Origin: an uncultured Verrucomicrobiota bacterium
GTDB taxonomy: Bacteria > Verrucomicrobiota > Verrucomicrobiia > Limisphaerales > UBA9464
Direction of reading: 5' to 3'
NCBI GenBank assembly: GCA_903896505.1
Contig: CAITXU010000170.1
Span: 1 to 62,374, forward strand
DNA length: 62,374 nt
This document shows positions 18,801-26,020 of this stretch, in pieces. The notes beneath the pieces are model-generated. The model saw only the letters and a list, made by a program, of their open reading frames with translations, was not told where the DNA came from and ran no database searches. A program made the translations under genes and the position numbers. Numbering within the stretch: the first letter of the stretch is position 1; each line of letters starts with the position of its first letter.

Positions 18801-19107
18801 CATCCGACGGCATGACGTACACCTCGGTATTGCCATCGTATTGTCCGGTGAATGCGATCCATTGACCGTCGGGCGAAAATCGGGGGAAGACCTCGTAACC
18901 CTTTTCGTCGCTGGTCAGTCGTCGGGCAACCCCACCTTGGTCGCCAACCTGATAGAGGTTTCCGGCGTAACTGAAAACGACCCGGTGATCATGAATAGCC
19001 GGAAATCGGAGAAGCCGGGCTTCCTCTCCCAGGAGCCGACCCGGGGCGGCACCCAAGGCCCAGATGAACAACAAAACCCACCCGCTACGGCTTCGTAGAG
19101 CTCTCAT
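15838..19107 (-). CDS. Tricorn protease homologue (S41 family)
   Basis: This 1089-residue exported protein has a signal peptide at 1-27. Its domains follow the Tricorn order: a first propeller with TolB-like blades (FSPDGQWIAFTG, about 30-330), a second propeller (WSPDGQTIAYIS and FSSDGKLLYFVSD, about 345-620), a helical linker, a PDZ domain (VKAGDFILAVDGKPA, about 800-870) and a C-terminal S41 catalytic domain with the Ser-bearing QFSASDGD motif (around 985). Tricorn proteases degrade oligopeptides released by other proteases. A low-complexity Lys/Ser linker at about 560-590 separates the propeller from the core. It is divergent from the DUF1501 gene with a 151-base gap. Confidence 0.88.
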   Translation of the reverse strand: MRALRSRSGWVLLFIWALGAAPGRLLGEEARLLRFPAIHDHRVVFSYAGNLYQVGDQGGVARRLTSDEKGYEVFPRFSPDGQWIAFTGQYDGNTEVYVMPSDGGQPRRLTYTATLERDDVSDRMGPNNIVMAWRDNQTVVYRSRRTQWNPFKGELTLARLSGGIPETLPLPRGGWCSFSPDGKRMAYNRVFREFRTWKRYRGGQADDIWIYDFESKQTSHLTEDPAQDIFPMWTGDKIYFVSERGENQQANLWVQDLTTHTTRQVTRFLDFAVKFPSLGDTAIVFENGGYIHRLDLATEQVTRIPIEIREDFASGRPVTADVSKFITDWDLAPDGSRAVLTARGDVFTVPAKNGAIRNLTATPGVHERNAIWSPDGQTIAYISDESGEDELWVRPQDGSGTPTQLTSGADTYKYAPLWSPDSKRLAWSDKKNRLNVVTVTNRETAVVDTGAWEITQFSWAPDSRWLAYVRPEGRRFARIHLAEVGTTNRIQATDGWFDVASPEFSSDGKLLYFVSDRSFSPTYGNLEFNHVFTDMQNIYFLTLTREGKSPLAPKSDEVKLKESSASKTNAPADGVGGEKKDAKVVVTVDAEGLAQRIAVLPLKPGRYGEITSVGDKLYYISKGKLNVFEPEKSKETEIAEVAGYTISADHKKALLKVGDAFSILDLPTGKADLADKQLNLSDLKAKVDRHAEWRQIYFECWRQMRDFVYDPHLHGVDWPALRQRYEPLLAHVQHRADLTYVIGELIGELNLGHTYVGGGDYPKPERIPLGLLGARISRDGSGYYRIDEILPGQNWDKKYRSPLTEIGVRVKAGDFILAVDGKPANAMGDLYVSLVGKADKQVVLRINSQPREEGAHDETVIPTADEQELYYLKMVLTNIEKVSKATGGKVGYVHIPDMQVQGLNEFAKFYYAQLDKEALVVDCRGNGGGNVSPMIIERLRREPVMWNIARNGVVNVNPDGQVLGPKVLLIDQFSASDGDIVGYRFRKSHLGPIVGKRSWGGVVGIRGTLPLLDGGFLNRPEFSRFDLEAREWIMEGKGVEPDIEVDNDPAHEFAGVDDQLDRAITEIQALMAKNPVTIPEPPPYPDKSK

Positions 19108-19258
19108 GGGATGAACGATAGCGTCTACCCGGTTGCGAGGCTAGTCGTCAAACGCGGGTGAAATTGCTTCTCCGTCGGAAAACCCCTCGAGGACTCGTAT
19201 TGAATCGCTGTGGACGAACCGGCGTCCGACGGTAGACTTTCAACAACGTCGTTCCGCC

Positions 19259-20698
19259 ATGAATTCCCATACCTTCCGCCCGGAGCATCTCGCCCTGACG
19301 CGCCGTCAGTTTCTCAACCGGTGCGGCATGGGCATGGGTGCCCTGGGTTTTGCCTCGATGATGGGGACGATGGGTACGACAGCCACCGCCGCTCCTATTA
19401 GTTCGATGGGAGTCCGGTCTCCCCAGTTTCCAGCCAAAGCCAAACGGGTCATCCACCTGTTTATGAACGGGGGACCCTCCCACGTGGATACCTTTGACCC
19501 AAAGCCGTCCCTCACCCAATGGCACGGCAAGGAAATCCCGATTCACTTTTCCACCGAGCGCAAGACCGGTTCGGCCTGGAAGTCCCCCTTCGAATTCCGG
19601 CGCTACGGACAGAGCGGTCTCGAGGTCAGCGACCTGTTCAAGCATACCGCCCAGCACGCGGATGATCTTTGCGTCATTCGCTCCATGAAGGCGGACGTGC
19701 CGAATCACGAGCCCTCGCTCCTGCTCATGAATTGCGGCGAAGCCCGGCTGCCCCGTCCGAGCATGGGCTCCTGGGTGACCTACGGGTTGGGTACGGAAAA
19801 CCAGAATCTTCCCGCATTTTTGTCCATGTGCCCCGGCGGGTACCCCATCCAGGAGTCCCAGAATTGGCAAAGCGGGTTTCTGCCCGGGGTGTATCAGGGC
19901 ACCTACCTGAATACCGAGCACACGCAGTTGGAGAAGCTGATCGAGAACATCACCAGTCACTATGCATCCTTGCCCGCGCAGAGGGCTCAGCTCGATCTAT
20001 TGCAGCAACTGAACGAACAGCACCGCCGGGCTCGCGCCGCCGACGGACAGATTGATGCCCGAATCCAAAGTTTTGAACTCGCCTACCGGATGCAGATGGA
20101 GGCGGCCGACGCCTTTGATATCCAGCAGGAAACCGCCGAAACCCGGGCCCGATACGGCGACACTGTTCAGGGACGGCAACTTCTGATTTCACGCCGACTC
20201 CTCGAGCGTGGTGTCCGGTTCATCCAGGTGTGGCATGGCTCCGGTCAGCCATGGGACAGCCACGACGACATCGAGACCGCCCATCGCAATCTCGCCGACC
20301 AGTGCGACCGGGGCATCGCCGCGCTACTGACCGACCTGAAGGACCGGGGCATGCTGGACGAGACCCTGGTGATTTGGGGTGGCGAGTTTGGCCGAACTCC
20401 CACCGTGGAACTGCCCACCCCGGGAGCAAACGCAGGAAAGCAAAACGGTCGTGACCACAACAACCACGGCTTCTCCATGTGGATGGCTGGAGGCGGGGTC
20501 AAGGGAGGCCATGTCCACGGAGCGACCGACGAGTTTGGCTTTGCCGCCACCGAGGACGTGGTGCATGTCCATGACCTTCACGCCACCATTCTGCGGCTTC
20601 TCGGATTTGACCACGAAAAGTTCACTTACCGGTATGCGGGCCGCGACTACCGCCTGACCGATGTCCACGGCAAGGTGGTCGACGGTCTGTTGGCGTAG
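19259..20698 (+). CDS. DUF1501 family protein, Tat-exported
   Basis: This 479-residue protein begins with a twin-arginine signal (LTRRQFLNRCGMGMGALGF, about residues 13-31). The DUF1501 domain has the alkaline-phosphatase-like core: HLFMNGGPSHVDTFDPK near 62, WHGSGQPWDSHDD near 320, WGGEFGRTPT near 375 and GRDHNNHGFSMW near 400, with Asp/His ligands that could bind metals. DUF1501 genes usually sit directly after a DUF1549/DUF1553 cytochrome c gene in planctomycete and verrucomicrobial genomes. That partner is absent here: the upstream gene is the divergent Tricorn homologue. The function is unproven, but sulfatase- or phosphatase-like hydrolysis of exported substrates is plausible. Confidence 0.88.
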   Translation: MNSHTFRPEHLALTRRQFLNRCGMGMGALGFASMMGTMGTTATAAPISSMGVRSPQFPAKAKRVIHLFMNGGPSHVDTFDPKPSLTQWHGKEIPIHFSTERKTGSAWKSPFEFRRYGQSGLEVSDLFKHTAQHADDLCVIRSMKADVPNHEPSLLLMNCGEARLPRPSMGSWVTYGLGTENQNLPAFLSMCPGGYPIQESQNWQSGFLPGVYQGTYLNTEHTQLEKLIENITSHYASLPAQRAQLDLLQQLNEQHRRARAADGQIDARIQSFELAYRMQMEAADAFDIQQETAETRARYGDTVQGRQLLISRRLLERGVRFIQVWHGSGQPWDSHDDIETAHRNLADQCDRGIAALLTDLKDRGMLDETLVIWGGEFGRTPTVELPTPGANAGKQNGRDHNNHGFSMWMAGGGVKGGHVHGATDEFGFAATEDVVHVHDLHATILRLLGFDHEKFTYRYAGRDYRLTDVHGKVVDGLLA

Positions 20699-20770
20699 TG
20701 TCGCGTTGTGTTACTGAAATGGCTTTCAAAAAACGGCTTTTCGCCTCACCGGTCACTTCCTCTGCAACCT

Positions 20771-21172
20771 ATTGAATCACAGTCACATTGGTAGGGCGAG
20801 GCTCGTGCCGAGCCGCGGCGGTCCAAAACCAGGCATACTCCGCACGGGCGAAGCCAGTAGGCCATCCGCAGGACCGAGGCTGCCAAGGAACGGGTCGTTA
20901 CCGATCCGAGGCAAATCCGTAAGGCCGCGTGACCTCAAGCCGGAGCGCAGACATTCCTGTCTGCCGTTTCGCGGACCTCCAGGTCTGCCGGGCTCGTCCC
21001 CGTCCCGAGGCTTTGGGGCTTGCCGTCGGCCCGGCAGGTTGGAAAACCTCGGCTACGTCGAGAAGCAGCCGGTCTGGCCTCCTGCTTCAAGGTGGCGAAG
21101 CATTGGGTTGTGGGTGGAATCGGAGGCGGTCCGAACCGCCACGGCTCACCGGGAGGTTCGCCCTACCACGGT
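20771..21172. repeat. Inverted-repeat-bounded dispersed repeat element
   Basis: The intergenic stretch 20699-21263 holds no gene. At its left (20771-20825) is a segment with GGTAGGGCGAGGCTCGTGCC and GAGCCGCGGCGGT. At its right (21096-21172) is a roughly complementary segment with CCGAACCGCC and GGTTCGCCCTACC. Both ends recur at 39241-39396 in the opposite arrangement. The interior has shorter repeats (CAGACATTCCTGTCTGCCG). It looks like a decayed, non-autonomous REP/MITE-type element. Confidence 0.55.
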
Positions 21173-21263
21173 GTTGCACGCTATCAGTGTAACCTCTCGA
21201 ATGTATGTAATATTGTGAATTTCCCGGGGTCAACGAAATGCACCTGCCCCGGTCCACAGACCT

Positions 21264-24200
21264 TCACCGACTCGCCGAGAGTTGGGCGAAGCCCATCCCA
21301 TCCCGGATCGGAACGCTGAACTGCATCTCAAGGCCGGTTCCCGCGACCGGCTGCCCCACTGGGACAAAGGCCGACCCCTTCAACGAAGGAGCTGTCTGCA
21401 ACTGGTAGGTCACGCCCACCTCCGATTTGAATCGCACGGTCAGGGTTCCTGTCCTGCCCAACTCAACAGCCAAAATCTTTAAGAAGGATTGGGAATCCGT
21501 CGGTTTGGTATTTGCGAGGTATTCATCCCGATTGCTGATTCCGTCCCCGTCAAAATCCCCATCTCCGGTCTGGTTCAGATTGTGGAAATATTGGAGCTCC
21601 CAGGCATCTGGTAATCCGTCCTCGTCTCCATCATAGATGGAAAAGTCTGGAACTGCAGCGAGGAACACCTGGGGTATCCCATCAAAGACGCCGGGAACCA
21701 GATCGTCCGCCGTCGAGACAAAAGCGATCCATGTTCCGTTCCCACTGATAATCGGATCGTACGAGCCTGAACTTGCAGACGCGTTGTCACCCGAGCGATG
21801 GGAGACCAAAGCGGTCACACCGGTCTGTAAATCCCGAATGAAAATGTCCGATGCTCCGTTGCGGTCGCCCGGTACCAGATTGGTCGCGAAGGAGTGGAAA
21901 ACCACTAAGCGCCCGTCAGCGCTCAGGGACGGAGAGTCCGAGTTCCCGTTGGACATCCCCGTGCCGCTGGGGCGGCTCACCGTGGAGACCACCCCGGTCT
22001 GAACATCACAGACAAAGATGTCCGTGACCGGATTTGGGTTTTGAGGCATGACGAACTCTGGATCGTCTGAGACCCAGACGACTTTACTGCCATCCGCAGA
22101 CACCGAAACTTGAGTGATACCTTTAAATTGGTCCGTGGACGACGAAACCCTCACCAGCGGGCGGATGGTGCCCTCAAGGTTGTCCCTCCAGTAAATGGTT
22201 TTGGCTGGAACATTTACCGAGTTGTTTCGGTCCGTTAGAACAGCTCCCCTGGCGTCACTCGTGAATCCAATGATCGAGGCGTAGAGGATAAATGCATTGG
22301 TGATGTTTTGGTTTTGAATCGAGTAGAGGTAAGACATGGGAGGCAGTCCCCAGAACGCCACCAAATCTCCATTGGCGCTCAAGACCGGGTTCGATGCCCG
22401 TCCGGAAAATTGTGAGACCTCTCCGCCGCCCTTCGGACTCAAGACCCTTGAATTTTCACCAACCAAGTCTTTTAAGAAAACGTTGTTCGTGATTGAGGTA
22501 AGTCCCAGCGCGAGATCGGGTGCCTGGCTTTCGAACGCTACATAGCGTCCGTCAGCGCTAATCACCGGGTTTCCCGAACCCAGGTGTCCGGATGGTGCCC
22601 GGTTGGTTCCAAAGATGGTGCTCACCAGGCGCGTCGTTTCCCTTTGCAGGTTACGAACGTAGACATCGGGAGTCGTGTTGGAGTCGAGGCCATCGGCCAC
22701 CAGATTGGTCGCCAGGCTGACAAACACCACGGAACTTCCGTCGCCCGAAATCCTTGGCGAAGAGGAAGCGCCATTCGGAGAGCTTCCCGGGCAGATCGGT
22801 CAGATTGTCGGAAGTACTCGACCAGACCAGGAACCTCCCGTCATCGCTAAAACCGCCCAACCCGACCCAATTCGGGCCATCGCTGGACAGGGAAGGTTGC
22901 CTGGAAGCTGCGATGGATTCCACCTCCAACCCATCCATTCCGATGGGCTGCGACACCACATCTTCCCCTCGGTTGAAGTCGGACAAACCCGGCAGAGTTG
23001 CCTCGGACTGATATTGAATGGTGAGTGCATCCGAACCGAAGGAGGCGAAGGGCAGTTCGAAGGCACCTTGCGTATTCGGTAGCGGCGTCCAGGTCTGGCC
23101 TGTCGCCAGCCTTCGGATATAGAGCTTCAGGTCGCCACCATGGGTGATTCCCGCCGCCGGAACCGGGGCCTCGCTTTGAAATGCCAGCCAGCCGCCATCG
23201 GGGCTAAGGACCGGAGCCAGGCTGTTGGTGGGTTCGGACGAAGCCGGTGGAACCGTCAGCAGCAAATCATCCAGGGCATGGAGCCCGGTGTCGGCATTCC
23301 AGATTCTTGTTCGGTTCGCCGACGTCTCAAAGGCGATGGTCCTTCCATCGGAACTCATGGACGGTCCGGAAACGTTGTCCGCGACAATCATGATCACTTC
23401 CCCGCTGGAAGCGAGCCGGTTGGTTTGATGGATCAGGTCGGCCCACCAAACCGCCGCCGGGAGAGAACGCAGGCCTGAGGCGGCGAAGGCGAGGAATTGA
23501 CCATCTTCACTGAGGGCGGGATTAAACGTGTGGATCGTTGGTGCGACAGAACCCGCTCCGGTTCCTGGAAGGATGACACGGTTGAGCTTTCCTCCGTTGC
23601 GTTGCCAGTAGTAAAGGTCGGTCGTCGTTGCCGTTGGCGACGAAACCAGGGTGGTGGCATCACTTCGAAAGACCGCCGTATTGCCGTCGGAACTCAACGC
23701 CACCACCGTTGACCGTCGGTCGCCCGGTTGGCCTTTCGAGTTGGCGCTGACCAATGTGGTCGTCCCGGAGACCCTATCTCGCAGAAATACGTCCGTGGCT
23801 GAGTTGTTGTCGCCGTTGACGAGGTCTGATGCGGCACTTTCAAACAGGACGAAACGTCCGTCCGAAGACAACACCGGACCCGAGGAATCGCCTCCACCGG
23901 CAGTTTCAAGCCTCGACTTGGATACCAATTGAATCTCACCTGCTTTAAGGTCTCGCAGGTAAACCTGAACGAAGCCGTTGGTGCTTGGAGCGACGAGGTT
24001 GTCTGCCCGAGTCGAGAAGGCGATCCATCGACCGTCCGGGGTGACGTCGAAATCGACGATGGACGCATCGGCGTTGGGGTTGATCGCGATGGTCTCGCCT
24101 GTGGACCGATTGCGGCGGTAGAGTTGGACACCGACCACACGGGGCAACCCGGGAACAAGATTTCGCGCGTCGCTGAGGAAAAAGACGTCGCTACCATTTG

Positions 24201-24402
24201 TTGTCCATTGAGCGGCACCACTGTCGCCCTGAGCCGTGGCTCCCGGATGGAGAGTCTGGGTGACCAATTGAACCGTGGGAATCCCGCCGACGGCTCTCTC
24301 CTGCGCACCTGGCGTAAGCCAGAGAAGGCTCACGACAACCGAAAACCATGGGGCCAAGAACGAAAGAGGACGACCGCACGTCACGGCGGGGTGGAATTTC
24401 AT
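21264..24402 (-). pseudogene. Exported beta-propeller protein, frameshifted
   Basis: Two overlapping minus-strand frames form one gene of about 1040 codons. The first runs from the ATG at 24402 (signal peptide with WFSVVVSLLWLTPGA) and has many TolB/WD-like blades of the type SSDGRFVLFESAASDLV. Around 22775-22790 it shifts: frame one becomes nonsense, while the next frame continues SSPNGASSSPRISGDGSS and more blades down to 21264. The C-terminus has calcium-binding thrombospondin-3-like repeats (DGDEDGLPDAWE, DGDFDGDGISNRDEY) and a terminal beta domain. One base (in the CCCGGGAAG stretch) accounts for the shift. It could be a true pseudogene, a recent mutation or a sequencing error. The role, if intact, is probably a secreted or surface-bound propeller protein. 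Confidence 0.75.
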
Positions 24403-24586
24403 GACTTTCAATTCAAGTGACTTCAGAAGGAATTCGGTTCTTTCGGCCAACGCGACAAAGCCTCTCTCGCTTTAAGGGAAAATCAAAACAGACTTTGAAC
24501 TGATCCCACTCAATCCGAGGGGTTGATGAAAGTCAAGGGAGACCCCGATGGTCCTGAGGGTCCTGCGGACGGCCTATTGATATTGC

Positions 24587-24757
24587 GCGTGCGGAATCGG
24601 GTAGTGGCAGCGGCGTCCCGCCGCTTTGGCCTCGCGTCTGCCGATTGGCTGGGGTCCAAACCGCCAGAGGCTCGGCCGGAGCCCCGGTCCTGGGGACGAC
24701 CCAATGGCTTTTCGCGTGCGGAATTTGGTGGTGGCAGCGGCGTCCCGCCGCTTTTGC
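24587..24757. repeat. Degenerate direct repeats in an intergenic region
   Basis: In the 642 bases between the propeller gene and the prepilin-like gene, a 44-base unit occurs at 24587-24630 and again at 24714-24757 (shared core GTGGCAGCGGCGTCCCGCCG). A TCTCTGTGTTCTCTGTGCG tract follows near 24790. The frame running through this region into the prepilin-like gene is not supported as coding. I see no other feature here. Confidence 0.5.
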
Positions 24758-25044
24758 CCCCCCGATTGGATGCACCCAAGCCCTCTTTCTCTGTGTTCTC
24801 TGTGCGATCTGTGGTTGATCCTCAAGACGGTATGCGGGAGTCAAACCACAAAATGTACAGATATCTCAGAGAACCACTTGATTTCAATGGCGTTTGTTGG
24901 AGTCGCCTGGGCGGGCGAAAAGCTGATATTTGGAGAAGTCCAATTGGTGACGTTTTTACGAGATGTCCAGCGCCCAGAATAGGCTGGTATTCTCAATGTA
25001 TCCGCGTCATTCATTCTCAGGATCAGAATGAATCGCTTGCTCAC

Positions 25045-25872
25045 ATGAAAATCGCTCCGCCCGCCCGCTTCCGCCGCAATCATGGCTTTACCCGGGCAGA
25101 TCTGGTGTCTGTCGTGTCCTGCGTTTGCCTGGTGGCCGGTTTGGCATTGACCACAGCAGGAACTCATCGACAGGCCGCACAGACAGAAGGATGCCGTGCC
25201 AATCTCCGGCGCCTTTCGCAGGCCTTCAATGTTTTTGCCCTGGACCATCGGGATTTTTTCCCGGGCAATCGATTCTCAGCCGGAAGCGGCAATCCAACCA
25301 ATTGGTGCGACCGGGTCTTTCTGGACTTTACCGCGTCACCGCGCAACTGGGACCCGTCGGGGTTGACGAATGGCAGTCTCTGGCCCTACGTCGCCGAAGC
25401 CGATATCTGGAATTGCCCGGGCGACCCATCGATTGTTTCCGTACCCAACGTGGGTGAACGTCGTCGCATTCGCAGTTATTCCATGAACTCCTTTATCGGG
25501 AATCCTGCAAACTCTTTGCCAGCCAATTACCGGACCTTTTCCAAGGTCAGCGAGGTGAATCTGATGGGAGCGGAAAAAGCGTTCCTGATCCTGGATGAGC
25601 ATCCCGGGAGCATCAACGATGGAACGTTTTACGTGGATATGTCGGGGTTTGAGAACCAGCCGAGTTCGCGTCAATGGTTGGATTATCCCGGAAGCCATCA
25701 TCTGGGTGCGGCCAACCTTTCATTTGCCGATGCCCATGTCGAAACCTGGAGTTGGCGCGACCCAAGAACCAAGCCGCCCTTTAAGTTCGGCACACCCTTG
25801 ATCTTGAACGGCAGTTCACCCAACAACCCCGACATCTACCGTCTTCAGCTGGCGACTACCATTCCGTTCTAA
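25045..25872 (+). CDS. Prepilin-like (DUF1559-type) exported protein
   Basis: This is a 275-residue protein if started at the ATG at 25045. The longer frame upstream crosses the repeat region and lacks protein character. Residues about 14-40 form a type IV prepilin-like N-terminus: basic residues, then HGFTRADLVSVVSCVCLVAGLA, where cleavage would fall after Gly. The usual Glu at +5 is Asp. The body has the H-x-G-x-x-x-x-F-x-D-G-H-like ending seen in this family (YPGSHHLGAANLSFADAHVETW). In Planctomycetes and Verrucomicrobia such major-pseudopilin-like proteins occur in dozens of copies with unknown targets. It stands alone on its strand. Confidence 0.78.
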   Translation: MKIAPPARFRRNHGFTRADLVSVVSCVCLVAGLALTTAGTHRQAAQTEGCRANLRRLSQAFNVFALDHRDFFPGNRFSAGSGNPTNWCDRVFLDFTASPRNWDPSGLTNGSLWPYVAEADIWNCPGDPSIVSVPNVGERRRIRSYSMNSFIGNPANSLPANYRTFSKVSEVNLMGAEKAFLILDEHPGSINDGTFYVDMSGFENQPSSRQWLDYPGSHHLGAANLSFADAHVETWSWRDPRTKPPFKFGTPLILNGSSPNNPDIYRLQLATTIPF

Positions 25873-25963
25873 GGCCCTTCGAGCTCGACCTCGCTGCTCC
25901 TGCCTTCCATTCCCATTTCACGAAAGTTCGACATCGGCGCAGTCGGTACTGTTGTCCCGATAT

Positions 25964-26001
25964 CAAAAGGAAACGGGTGAATCTCCAAAGAGATTCACCC
26001 G
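25964..26001 (-). terminator. Rho-independent terminator of the cohesin/dockerin gene
   Basis: A perfect 12-bp stem (CGGGTGAATCTC pairing with GAGATTCACCCG, 4-base loop) lies 19 bases past the stop codon of the minus-strand gene. On that strand it is followed by a T-rich run (TTTCCTTTT). Confidence 0.75.
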
Positions 26002-26020
26002 CGATTGAAACCCGGCACTG

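Noticed and set aside
19148..19960. A 270-codon minus-strand frame opposite the DUF1501 gene
   Set aside because: The plus-strand DUF1501 protein has a full Tat signal and all family motifs; the reverse frame has none.
24523..25044. Long N-terminal extension of the prepilin-like gene
   Set aside because: It crosses direct repeats and lacks protein character; the prepilin-like signal starts at the ATG at 25045.
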